Origin: JACCXG01 sp963717745
GTDB taxonomy: Bacteria > Acidobacteriota > Vicinamibacteria > Vicinamibacterales > 2-12-FULL-66-21
Reading direction: 5' to 3'
Length of the DNA stretch: 64,000 nt
Assembly (NCBI GenBank): GCA_963717745.1
Contig: CAVQXJ010000003.1
Coordinates: forward strand, 310,001 to 374,000
Under the pieces are notes generated by a model, which did not search any database, was not told the DNA's origin, and saw only the letters and a list, made by a program, of their open reading frames with translations. Every line of letters begins with the position of its first letter. Position 1 is the first letter of the stretch. Shown here one piece after another: positions 52,993-61,453 of the stretch. The translations under genes were made by a program, and so were the position numbers.

Positions 52993-54528
52993 ACGCAGGT
53001 CGGCAGCGGCGGACGCTCACGCCCGACCCTGAAAGCCGGCGAATGGAACGCCGTCAGCATCACGATTGGCCAGGACGGGCCGGCTTCGGGAAGTCCGGCC
53101 GGCACCCCAGGCCCGATTAGAGTGCTCTCGACCTTCGGTCCCACGGCCACAGCCGCGGTCGACGAGAAGAACGCGACGGCGTTCGGCGCGATCGCGCTGT
53201 ACGTCGGCGGCTCCGGCGAGGTCCGCTTCAAGGATCTTGCGTGGAAGGACCTGATGCGTGTCGTCACGAACCCGGAGCAGGTCTCTCCGCGGTACACCAT
53301 TCGCCGTTTGAGCACGAGCTACTACGGCTGGGGGGCGATCACCAGCGACGTCAATCACGACGGCACCCTGGATGTGGTCTCCGGCCCGTTCTATTACCTC
53401 GGTCCGAACTTCACCGAGCAGCGGAGGTATCGCGACGGGCCGATGTTCAATCCGGAGAATTCGTTCGCGCCGGATATGGTGAATCTGTCCGCGGACTTCA
53501 CGGGCGATGGATGGCCTGACGTGCTCTCGTCTCTGGGCAATCGTCACATGGACTTGCATGTGAATCCGGCCGGCGAATCGCGCCGCTGGGACAAGTTCAG
53601 CGTTCTTCCGACGATCTCGAGCGAAATCGTCCTGATGAAGGATCTCGACAAGGACGGCAAGCCGGAGATCATCTTCGGCCAGAGTGTCGGTAACGGCGGC
53701 TACGCGTGGGCGAAGCCAGACCCGGCGAATCCCACGGCGGTGTGGACCGCGCGTTCTGTCTGGGCAGCCGGCCAGGCCGTCAACGGTCACGGGCTCGGCG
53801 TCGGCGACGTCAACCGCGACGGCCGTCAGGACATCGTCGTGCCGACCGGCTGGTACGAGCAGCCCGCCGCAGGCATCAACACCAGCCCATGGCCGTTCCA
53901 TGACGCCGATCTGGCCGACCCGGCCGTGTTCGGCAGTGGCGGTGGCGAGATGGGCGTCTACGATGTCAACGGCGACGGCCTCACCGACGTCGTCGCGGGG
54001 ACCGGCCACAACTGGGGCATCAACTGGTTCGAGCAGAAGAAGGACGGCACGTTCGTCCGCCACAATATCGCGCAGGATTTCTCGACTGCCGGCACGAACA
54101 TGGGCGGCGTGGTGTTCTCGGAGTCCCACGGCGCGCGGTTTGCCGACATGGACGGCGACAAGATCCCCGACATGATCACGGGCAAGCGCTACTGGTCGGA
54201 GGCCGGGAACAATGTCCTGACGCACAACGATCCGGCGGGAGATCCGGTGCTCTACATCTACAAGACCGTGCGCGATCCCAAAGCGCCTGGCGGCGCGCGG
54301 TTCGTGCCCGAGCTGGTGCACAACAAATCCGGCGTCGGTTCGTCCTTTGATGTCGTCGACCTCAACAAGGACGGCAAGCTGGATATTGTGGTGGGGACCA
54401 TCTTCGGGACGTTTACGCTTCACGAGCAAGGCGGCGGCATCACCCGCCGCTCCGAAGAAATAGACGGCGCCGCGGAAATTCAGAGTGAGAATGCTGTAGG
54501 GCGGGGTCTTCAGACCCCGCCGAATTGA
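52993..54528 (+). CDS. DUF1080/FG-GAP protein, C-terminal part
   Basis: Continuation of the gene at 52394. It completes the DUF1080 domain (LKAGEWNAVSITIGQDG, LYVGGSGEVRFKDLAWKDL) and then carries about seven FG-GAP/VCBS blades with calcium loops (DVNHDGTLDVVSGPFYYLG, DLDKDGKPEIIFG, DVNRDGRQDIVVPTGWYEQ, DLNKDGKLDIVVG). Proteins joining DUF1080 with a propeller are common in Acidobacteriota and Planctomycetes and are thought to bind or process sugars outside the cytoplasm. The last codons (GRGLQTPPN) run through a palindrome at 54500-54521, so the natural end has been altered by that repeat. The Tat isomerase gene starts 17 bases later. Confidence 0.8.
   Translation, partial: TQVGSGGRSRPTLKAGEWNAVSITIGQDGPASGSPAGTPGPIRVLSTFGPTATAAVDEKNATAFGAIALYVGGSGEVRFKDLAWKDLMRVVTNPEQVSPRYTIRRLSTSYYGWGAITSDVNHDGTLDVVSGPFYYLGPNFTEQRRYRDGPMFNPENSFAPDMVNLSADFTGDGWPDVLSSLGNRHMDLHVNPAGESRRWDKFSVLPTISSEIVLMKDLDKDGKPEIIFGQSVGNGGYAWAKPDPANPTAVWTARSVWAAGQAVNGHGLGVGDVNRDGRQDIVVPTGWYEQPAAGINTSPWPFHDADLADPAVFGSGGGEMGVYDVNGDGLTDVVAGTGHNWGINWFEQKKDGTFVRHNIAQDFSTAGTNMGGVVFSESHGARFADMDGDKIPDMITGKRYWSEAGNNVLTHNDPAGDPVLYIYKTVRDPKAPGGARFVPELVHNKSGVGSSFDVVDLNKDGKLDIVVGTIFGTFTLHEQGGGITRRSEEIDGAAEIQSENAVGRGLQTPPN
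54500..54521. repeat. Short palindrome overlapping the end of the FG-GAP gene
   Basis: GGCGGGGTCT, two bases, AGACCCCGCC: a perfect 10-bp-arm palindrome of the same style as those at 22397-22529, including the preceding TGTAGGG. It supplies the last codons of the upstream gene and may also form a hairpin between two genes of one operon. Confidence 0.7.
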
Positions 54529-54545
54529 CAATCAGGAGAGATGAC

Positions 54546-55454
54546 GTGGACCCGATGACGAGACGAGAGTTCATTGAAAAGACGGCGGCCGGGGCGACCG
54601 CGGCCGGGTTCATGCTGGCCAGCGCGGGGACGGCGTCGGCGAATCCGCTGGGCCTGCCGATCGGCAGCCAGACGTATCCGCACCGCGCGATGATCGCGGA
54701 CGGCAAGTTCGTCGATCTGCTCAAGCAGCTCAAGAGCATCGGGGTCGATCAGATCGAGCTGTGCGGCCATCTTGGCGGCGCGGGCTATCCCGAGTTCAAG
54801 AGTCTGGCCGACGGCAAGGCCGCGAGGAAGATCATCGAGGACAACGGCCTGAAAGCCGTCAGCTGCCACTTCCTCTTCCCCGAGCTACGCGACAACCTCG
54901 CCAAGGCGATTGCCTGGTCGAAGGATTTGGGCCTGGAGCAGATGATGATCCCCACCGTCAAGAGTGGCGCCACCACCGGCACCCTCGAAGAAGCCAAGAT
55001 GCTGACCGATCAGTTCAACAAGATGGCGGTCGACATCAACAAGGCCGGCATGCGCGCGGGTGCGCACAACGAAGCGTTCGATCTCGTGAAGCTCCCCGAC
55101 GGCACGTTCATCTACGACCACATCATCGCGATGACGGACCCGAAGCTCATCGGCTTCCAGTTCCAGATGTCGACCTACAACAACGGGATGATTGCCGCCG
55201 AGTACTTCGCAAAGTACCCGACGCGGTTCTTCTCGATGCACGTGCAGGACCTCGACATCAAGGCGGGCCGGACGCCGGTCGTCAATGGTCGCGGCGGCGG
55301 CTACCCGCAGACATCGGTCGGCAAGGGCGGCCTCGACTGGGCGGCGACGTTCGCGGCGGCAAAAAAGGCCGGCGGCATCAAGAACTACTTCGTCGAGCAG
55401 GCGATGCCGATGACGATCGAGAGTGTCGCGGCTCTCAAGGCGATGAAAGCGTAG
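54546..55454 (+). CDS. Tat-exported sugar phosphate isomerase/epimerase-like protein
   Basis: A 302-aa xylose-isomerase-like TIM barrel. The start GTG 54546 is preceded by AGGAGAG at 6 bases; ATG 54555 is an alternative. The Tat signal reads MTRREFIEKTAAGATAAGFM. Motifs: IGVDQIELCGHLG, AHNEAFDL, FQFQMSTYNNG, FFSMHVQDLDIK and YFVEQAMPM, which place the usual Glu/His/Asp metal ligands on successive strands. Members convert keto and aldo sugars or epimerise them, often with a divalent metal. With the upstream OMPDC-like and DUF1080 proteins it forms a probable exported sugar-processing cluster. A 10-bp stem-loop follows the gene. Confidence 0.87.
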   Translation: MDPMTRREFIEKTAAGATAAGFMLASAGTASANPLGLPIGSQTYPHRAMIADGKFVDLLKQLKSIGVDQIELCGHLGGAGYPEFKSLADGKAARKIIEDNGLKAVSCHFLFPELRDNLAKAIAWSKDLGLEQMMIPTVKSGATTGTLEEAKMLTDQFNKMAVDINKAGMRAGAHNEAFDLVKLPDGTFIYDHIIAMTDPKLIGFQFQMSTYNNGMIAAEYFAKYPTRFFSMHVQDLDIKAGRTPVVNGRGGGYPQTSVGKGGLDWAATFAAAKKAGGIKNYFVEQAMPMTIESVAALKAMKA

Positions 55455-55481
55455 CTGGGACCTGGCGCGCGGTACAAACGA

Positions 55482-55509
55482 AGAGGTCGTCTGGAATCCG
55501 ACGACCTCT
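55482..55509 (+). terminator. 10-bp stem-loop after the isomerase gene
   Basis: AGAGGTCGTC and GACGACCTCT are perfect complements with an 8-base loop, 27 bases after the isomerase stop. No T-run follows, so it is a probable rather than certain terminator. Confidence 0.5.
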
Positions 55510-55890
55510 CCGGTGCGAGCTCGAGGAATGTCCTCCGGCTTCAGACCAACGCGATAGCCAACGCTCGGCACGCCCCTCTTGTTCACGACGAAGAGCAAAT
55601 ACACTCCGGGGACGGCCTGACCCTGGAATTTCGACGTCGTCACCCGGATGTTGCCAGCCGGACCCGTCGCGTGAATCCCAGCTTCACGTACCGATCGCCC
55701 GCCGTCAGGCCGTGGGTGTTGTGATCGCTGCGAAGGAGGACCACGGACCCGATTTCATCCGCGCCGCCGGCGATCCTGAGATCGAGATCCCCCTGGTAGC
55801 CGATCTTCCCGGGCGCGTGGACGGGTTCAGCGTTGCAGGAGCAAGGCGTGTGCCCCGGCGGCCGCGGCGTGCTCTGCTTGCATTGCACGA
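55510..55890 (-). pseudogene. Remnant of a galactose-oxidase-like (DUF1929) C-terminal domain
   Basis: On the minus strand I can read a decayed DUF1929 domain: APGKIGYQGDLDLRIAGGAD, IGSVVLLRSDHNTHGL, GDRYVKLGFTRRVRLA, then after a frame break near 55640 NIRVTTSKFQGQAVPGVYLL and FVVNKRGVPSVGYRVGL. The order matches the C-terminal beta domain of galactose oxidase and glyoxal oxidase relatives, including the THGLTAGDRYV and GVYLLFVVNKRGVPSV strands. The catalytic kelch propeller is absent and no start or proper stop exists, so this is a fragment of a lost gene. Confidence 0.65.
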
Positions 55891-56095
55891 CCCGTAGCGT
55901 GGGTCACAGATCGCCAGCGCGCGGAGATCCGCGCGGCGACCAGTCCGCTACTCCTTTTCGAACCACGTAAGGTTCTTACCTGACACGTGTGCCACCGGCC
56001 GCTGGGCGACAGGTCACGATCGAACCTCCGCAACGTTCCTGCCGGCAATGATCTTGCTCCTCTCGGGAACAAGCCTGCTTCCCAGGAGTACCTTC
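55891..56095. other. Short non-coding gap before the cupredoxin gene
   Basis: No gene is seen between the DUF1929 remnant and the cupredoxin. AGGAG near 56084 serves as the ribosome-binding site for the ATG at 56096. Confidence 0.4.
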
Positions 56096-56521
56096 ATGTG
56101 CCGCATGTTTGTCGTCGCAGCGCTCGGCGCTCTGACTCTGGCGCTGCCCGCGTGCGGCGGTGGGTCCGACAACGATCCGCCGTCGACGCCGACCTCACCC
56201 GGGTCCGGCAGCCCGGCACCGTTCACCATCACGATTGCGGCCCAGGCAGGCGATCGATCGTTTTCCCCAAACCCTGCGCCAGCCGGCGGCCAGACGGTCG
56301 TGTTCAGGAACACCCACGGCGTCGTTCACAGGATCCGGCTGAGCGACGGCACATTTCTTACCGCGGACCTTCAACCGAACACGACCAGCCAACCGGTGCA
56401 GTTGCCTGCCGCCGGCGTTCACTTCCATTGCTCCGTCCATCCGGAAATGGTTGGCACCGTGAACGCATCGTCAGGTACCGCGCCGCCTCCGTGTCAGGGC
56501 CCATATTGCGAGGGGTATTGA
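56096..56521 (+). CDS. Cupredoxin-like lipoprotein
   Basis: A 141-aa protein with a lipoprotein signal (VVAALGALTLALPAC, lipobox LPAC followed by GGG), a Ser/Pro-rich tether, and a plastocyanin-like domain. Copper ligands are easily placed: His in THGVVHRIRL, then Cys, His and Met in HFHCSVHPEMVG (C-x2-H-x2-M), as in type 1 blue copper sites. It would carry one electron or copper at the membrane surface. The ATG at 56096 is preceded by AGGAG; an upstream ATG at 56048 lacks one. The C-terminal extension (PPPCQGPYCEGY) has two extra Cys. Confidence 0.85.
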   Translation: MCRMFVVAALGALTLALPACGGGSDNDPPSTPTSPGSGSPAPFTITIAAQAGDRSFSPNPAPAGGQTVVFRNTHGVVHRIRLSDGTFLTADLQPNTTSQPVQLPAAGVHFHCSVHPEMVGTVNASSGTAPPPCQGPYCEGY

Positions 56522-56652
56522 ACGTTGGACGCCAGCGCGACAAACCCTGCAGCGGCTGGTCTCGCGCCGCAGTTTCGCGCTGTACGGGTTGACGCAGCGG
56601 CTGCCGTCACAGTCGATGCCGCCACATCAGACAGATGTACGATGCTGGCGTC

Positions 56653-58046
56653 ATGTCGCTCATCTCGCGGCGCGCGATGCTGCAGGCGTTGACCGTGAAC
56701 GCCCTGGCCACCAGGCTCGCCGGTGCGCAGACCCACGTCGTCTCGAAGGCCAAGCCGCTGGCCAAGGACGCCGCCACGCACGACTGGACTGCCTTTCTCG
56801 GGCCGACGCACAACGCGATATCGACCGAGACGAAGCTCAGTCGCAGACTGCCGCCGCCCCTGGTCTGGGAGCTCACCAAAGGCACCGGCTACACGTCGCC
56901 GGCGATCGCGGGTCAGCGGCTCGTGTTCCTGCATCGGCTGGGCAACGAGGAGATCGTCGAGTGCCTGCACGCGGAGACGGGGGCCGCCAATTGGCAATTC
57001 CGCTACCCCACGAATTTCGAGGATCGGTACGGCTACAACAACGGCCCTCGGGCGAGCCCGGTCATCGAGGGCGGGGCGCGTCTACACGGTCGGCGCGCAG
57101 GCGCAGCTGCATTGCCTCGACCTCGGAACCGGGAAGGTGATCTGGAAGCGCGACCTGGCACGGGAGTATCGCGTCCGTCAGGATTTTTTCGGCGCCGCGT
57201 CAACGCCGCTGATTGAGGGGCAGCTCCTCATCGTCAATGTCGGCGCGCCCGGCGGCCCGTGCGTCGTCGGCCTCGACAAGACAACCGGCCGTGAAGTCTG
57301 GCGGGCTGGCAAGGATTGGGGGCCGAGCTACGCGTCGCCGGTTCCCGCGGTGATCCACGGAAAGCGGCGCGTGCTCGTGTTTGCCGGCGGCGAGTCGGAT
57401 CCGCCGTCCGGCGGACTCCTGTCGATCGATCCATCGAACGGCGGGATCGATTTCGCCTTTCCGTGGCGGAGCCGCACCTACGAGTCCGTCAACGCGTCCT
57501 GTCCCGTGGTCTTCGACAACAAGGTGTTCGTCTCGGCCAGCTATCGAACGGGGAGCGCGCTGGTCGAGATTCAGCCCGACTTCACGCACCGGCGGCTGTG
57601 GACGACGCAGGAGTTCGGGCTGCATTTCAACACGCCGGTCTACAAGGACGGCTATCTCTACGGGTTCGACGGGCGGAACGAACCCGATGCGTCGCTCGCG
57701 TGCGTCGATGCGGCGACCGGCAAGATCGTCTGGCGCGCGACGCCCGAGTGGACGGAGTCGATCGAGGCCGGCGGCCGGCGCCAGCAACAACAGGTCGGAA
57801 CCTATCGAGGATCGTTGCTGGCGGTGGACGGGCAGTTCGTGTGCCTCGGCGAGCTCGGTCACCTGCTCTGGATGGATCTCACGCCGAAGGGATACACACG
57901 AAGTGTCGCGCGCGTGGCTGTTCGCGGCGCGCGAGTCGTGGGGGCTGCCGGTGCTGAGCCGCGGCCTGCTGTACGTCACCCAGAACACGCGCGACATGCT
58001 GACCGGTGCGCACCCCCGGCTGCTTTGCTACGACCTGCGGGCGTGA
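56653..58046 (+). CDS. PQQ-type beta-propeller protein (two frame breaks)
   Basis: An exported propeller of about 464 aa when the frame is restored. The N-terminus (MSLISRRAMLQALTVNALAT) looks like a Tat signal. Blades carry PQQ-repeat tryptophan-docking motifs: LVWELTKGTGYTSPAIAGQR, LDLGTGKVIWKRDL, LDKTTGREVWRAG, VDAATGKIVWRATPEW. Frame breaks lie at about 57069-57076 (GGGCGGGG run; SPVIEGG continues as RVYTVGAQAQLHC) and about 57893-57901 (LTPKGY continues as EVSRAWLFAARESWG). The natural end is LLCYDLRA at 58046. It may be a BamB-like scaffold or a PQQ-independent propeller; catalytic residues of quinoprotein dehydrogenases are not seen. Its 3' end is part of the direct repeat flanking the ADOP permease. 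Confidence 0.75.
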
Positions 58047-58079
58047 ACCCGCGCCACGATCTGCATGGATCCGCCCTCG
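57992..58079. repeat. Direct repeat, left copy
   Basis: An 88-bp sequence matching 60802-60889 with about nine mismatches, with a fully identical core CGACCTGCGGGCGTGAACCC. It spans the end of the PQQ gene and 33 bases beyond; those extra bases correspond to the 3' end of the TPR gene at the other copy. Confidence 0.8.
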
Positions 58080-58101
58080 ACCCCTGCCAAGGCGCGCTCC
58101 C

Positions 58102-60621
58102 CTATTCGTACCGCAACGCCTTGACCGGGGAAATACGTGAGGCCCGCCAGGCCGGCAGGAACGAGGCCACGACCGCGGCCGAGAGCAGCGTCGCGACGCT
58201 CAGCCCAAACACCGGCCAGTCTCCGGCCTTCACGCCGAACAGTTGTGTCTCGACGTAGCTGCCGCTCAAATACGCGGCCGTCACTCCCGCCGCCAGGCCG
58301 AGCAGGATCACGGCGAGCATCTCACCCATCACGAGCCGGATCACCCCGCCGCGCCGGGCCCCGAGGGCGATGCGGATGCCAATCTCGCGCGTGCGCCGTG
58401 TGACGACGAAGGCGAGCACGCCGTGGAGCCCGACGATCGCGAGGAGCGTCGCCAAAAGCGCGAACCCACCGGAAAGGTAGGAGAGCATGCGTTCGTTGGC
58501 CAGCCGGAAGTTGAGCTGATCGTCCATCATCCGCATGTCGAAGACCACCAGGTTCGAGTCGACGCGCCGAACCACGCGGCGCAAGGACGGCAGAATGGTG
58601 CGCGGATCGCCCTCGATGCGCGCGTAAACGGTCACGCTGCCGACCGAGCCAATTCGCGAATCGAGGTTCACGAAGGTTTGTCGGGGAATCTCGCCGCGCA
58701 CGTCGTGGTAGCGGGCGTTCCCAAACACGCCGATGATCTCCGTATCGGCGGGCGCGCTGCGGCCCTGCCCGAGCTGTCGGCCTACCGGAAGCGTTCCTCC
58801 CAGGTACTCATTCACGAGCGCCTCGTTGACCAGGCACAGCTTTCGCGATCCACCCCAGTCGCTCCATCTGAAGTCGCGACCCATCCTGACGGGGATTCCC
58901 AGTGCCTCGAAGTACCCGGGCGTGACGGCGTTGAAGAAGCTCCATGGCACGTTGCCATCCCTGGCCTGCACACCTGGGATCGTGATCTGGCTGTCCCATC
59001 GTCCTCCGGTCAGCAGCCGGGAGGTGTTGGCACCGGCGGCCTTGACGCCGGGCAGGGCCGCAACGCTCTCGAGCAGCGTCCGAAACACGGAGAGCTTGCG
59101 GGCGTCGTCGTACTGCGTGGCCGGCCGAACGCCGAACATGGCGACGTTCTCCGTCGAGAAACCGAGATCGACCCGCCGGAGATTGTCGAGCGTGCGCACG
59201 AACAGCCCGGCTCCGATCAGCAGGAGCAGCGACAACGACACCTGCAAGGCGACGAACGCCATTCTCAAGCGGACGTGCGCCAGCCCGCCGGTGACGGAAC
59301 CAGCTTCGTCCTTGAGCGTGGCGGCCGCGGCCACGCGTGAGCCGCGGAATGCGGGCAGCAGTCCGAACAGCACCGCCGTCGCGAGGGTCACGACCATCGT
59401 GAACAGCAGGACCCGGCCATCAGGTCTCGTCGACAGCGACAGCACGGCTGGATCGTAGGGAAGGAAACGCACCAGCCCGCGCGTCAGCCACGTGCTGAGG
59501 GCCAGCCCCGCGGCGCCGCCGGCAATCGCGAGAATCAGGCTTTCGACGAACAGCTGCCGGGCCACCCGGCGTCGGCTGGCGCCGAGGGCGCTGCGGATCG
59601 CGATCTCGCGCTGGCGCGCCGTCGCCCGCGCGAGCAGCAGCCCCGCCACGTTCGTGCAGGCGATGAGCAGCACGACCCCGACCAGCCACTGCAGCACGAC
59701 GAGCGGACGTTCGAACGTCCGGCGCAGCGCCGAGAGCCCGCGATCGGCCGGAACGAGGTCGAGGGTCTGACGGAGAAACCGGTCCCTGGTGTCCGGGAAC
59801 TTCGCGAAGAACTCACCCTGGAGCTCCTCCTGCTTCCGTTGGTCGTGCAGCACGCGCATCGCCGCCTCGGCCTGCGGAAGGGTGACGCCCGGCTTCAGGC
59901 GGGCGAACAGGTAGAACCATGCATAGCGCTCATTCTTCAGGTCCTCGACCCAACTGGAAGACAGCGCGATCCTCGAGGTGACTGGAGCCCACAACTGTGT
60001 GAGGAGTCCGGCGTTGGTCCCGCCGAACTCGGGCGCGGCGACGCCGACAACGGTCAACGGCGCACCATTGAGCCGGATTGTGGAGCCCAGGACGTCGTGG
60101 CGTCCGCTATACCTGGACTGCCAGAAGGCGTACTGGAGCACGACCACAGCGGCACCGCCTGCCGGTCGATCGTCCTCGGCCGTCAGCACGCGTCCGATGA
60201 ACGGCTTCACGCCGAGCACCTGGAAGAAATTGCCGGCCACCCACCCGGCTTCGACCATTTCGCTGCGATCGCCGGCCAGCAGGCTCAACCGATCGGTGTA
60301 CTGGCCCGTCAGGCCCGAGAAGACCGTGTTGCGATCGCGAAACGCTACGTACATCGGATACGAGAAGGTGTGGAGCCCGTCGCCGTTCTGTGAACCGACC
60401 CGTCCGCCGTCCATGCGGAATTGCGCCAGCTCGCGCGGGTTCTGCACCGGGAGCAGCCGCAGCAGGACCTGGTCGGTCAGCGTGAAAATCGACGTATTCG
60501 CTGCTACTCCGAGCGCGAGCGACAGGATGGCCGTTGCGGCAAACCCGGGGTTGAGCCGGAGGACGCGCACGCCATACCGGAAGTCCTGGCCGACACTCTC
60601 GAAGAAGCGGTTGAAAGCCAT
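58102..60621 (-). CDS. ADOP-family ABC transporter permease
   Basis: An 839-aa MacB-like permease of the acidobacterial duplicated orphan permease group. It has two FtsX-type modules: an N-terminal helix (PGFAATAILSLALGVAANTS), a periplasmic MacB_PCD domain, three helices (LVGVVLLIACTNVAGLLLAR, a 390-420 segment), a second periplasmic domain and three C-terminal helices (FVVTRRTREIGIRIALGA motif). No ATPase is encoded nearby, as is usual for the group. GGAGG precedes the ATG at 60621. Here it lacks the PadR partner usually seen; instead it lies between 88-bp direct repeats, suggesting that it was inserted between the PQQ and TPR genes. Confidence 0.9.
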   Translation of the reverse strand: MAFNRFFESVGQDFRYGVRVLRLNPGFAATAILSLALGVAANTSIFTLTDQVLLRLLPVQNPRELAQFRMDGGRVGSQNGDGLHTFSYPMYVAFRDRNTVFSGLTGQYTDRLSLLAGDRSEMVEAGWVAGNFFQVLGVKPFIGRVLTAEDDRPAGGAAVVVLQYAFWQSRYSGRHDVLGSTIRLNGAPLTVVGVAAPEFGGTNAGLLTQLWAPVTSRIALSSSWVEDLKNERYAWFYLFARLKPGVTLPQAEAAMRVLHDQRKQEELQGEFFAKFPDTRDRFLRQTLDLVPADRGLSALRRTFERPLVVLQWLVGVVLLIACTNVAGLLLARATARQREIAIRSALGASRRRVARQLFVESLILAIAGGAAGLALSTWLTRGLVRFLPYDPAVLSLSTRPDGRVLLFTMVVTLATAVLFGLLPAFRGSRVAAAATLKDEAGSVTGGLAHVRLRMAFVALQVSLSLLLLIGAGLFVRTLDNLRRVDLGFSTENVAMFGVRPATQYDDARKLSVFRTLLESVAALPGVKAAGANTSRLLTGGRWDSQITIPGVQARDGNVPWSFFNAVTPGYFEALGIPVRMGRDFRWSDWGGSRKLCLVNEALVNEYLGGTLPVGRQLGQGRSAPADTEIIGVFGNARYHDVRGEIPRQTFVNLDSRIGSVGSVTVYARIEGDPRTILPSLRRVVRRVDSNLVVFDMRMMDDQLNFRLANERMLSYLSGGFALLATLLAIVGLHGVLAFVVTRRTREIGIRIALGARRGGVIRLVMGEMLAVILLGLAAGVTAAYLSGSYVETQLFGVKAGDWPVFGLSVATLLSAAVVASFLPAWRASRISPVKALRYE

Positions 60622-60801
60622 GTTGAGGTTGCCTCCTGCCGACCGTCAGCGGCCGCATCCCTCGCTTGGACGGTGGAGGAGTGGCTTTCGTTGGCGCTGC
60701 GGTACTTTCGCCAGGGCAAATGTCGTGTATCGGGGAGAGCGTGTCGGGCTCGGGGCTCGACGGTTCAGGCGCCCGGTGACCCGGAGGACGGTCATGAGCG
60801 C

Positions 60802-60889
60802 CGACATGCTGACCGGCGCGCGGCGCCGGCTGCCCTGCTACGACCTGCGGGCGTGAACCCGCGCCACCATGTGCATGTATCCGCCCTCG
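60802..60889. repeat. Direct repeat, right copy
   Basis: Right copy of the repeat at 57992-58079. It contains a fossil of the PQQ protein C-terminus (ADMLTGARRRLPCYDLRA, then a stop) without the rest of that gene, and it covers the true 3' end of the TPR gene (minus strand, stop at 60838). Confidence 0.8.
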
Positions 60890-61443
60890 CGCTCGAAGCG
60901 ATCGGCGGCGGCGATCTTGATGTGCTCCAGCGCGCGCGCGGTCATGCCCTGCGCTTCGAAATACAAGCCCACATAGAGGTGTGCGTAGAACAGTGCGGCT
61001 GGCTGCGATCCGGCGGCTGAAAGGACCTGCTCCGGCGTCAGGGTTCCGCGGAACATCTGATACACCTCGCGCATCGGCACACGGCCGTCGGGACCCACCG
61101 GCAGCAGCGCCGCCCTCGCCTTCGCCGGCGACTCGCCGCGCGCGACGCACAGGAAGTGCCAGACGGCGTTCTCCACGTCGTCCGGGTTGACGGTTCGATG
61201 CGATTCGAACTGACGGCGGCAGTCGTCGTAGCGCCCGGCGTAATACAACGCGATCCCCCGCTGCCAGAGCTGTGGCGCTTGATCGGGGACGGCCTTCGCC
61301 ACCTCATCGAACGCCGTGGCAGATTCGACGAAGCGCCCCTTCTCGAAAGCGGCCACGGCGCGGTTCATGATCGCTTGCGGGCTCTGCTCTACCGGGACGC
61401 CGAGGGCCGACGCAAGAGCCAGGATCAGCACAACCGGTTTCAC
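60838..61443 (-). CDS. Exported TPR protein
   Basis: A 201-aa protein. The GTG at 61443 follows AGAGGG and starts a signal peptide (VVLILALASALGVPVEQ). Two to three TPR units follow (AVAAFEKGRFVESATAFDEV, LWQRGIALYYAGRYDDCRRQ). A conserved Trp/His/Cys stretch (AVWHFLCVARGESPAKAR) and the GLYFEAQGMTARALEHI helix match a small TPR family often found beside hydrolases. The stop lies inside the right direct repeat. It starts 10 bases after the MBL-fold gene ends and is probably cotranscribed with it. Confidence 0.82.
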   Translation of the reverse strand: MKPVVLILALASALGVPVEQSPQAIMNRAVAAFEKGRFVESATAFDEVAKAVPDQAPQLWQRGIALYYAGRYDDCRRQFESHRTVNPDDVENAVWHFLCVARGESPAKARAALLPVGPDGRVPMREVYQMFRGTLTPEQVLSAAGSQPAALFYAHLYVGLYFEAQGMTARALEHIKIAAADRFEREGGYMHMVARVHARRS

Positions 61444-61453
61444 GTTCCCTCTC

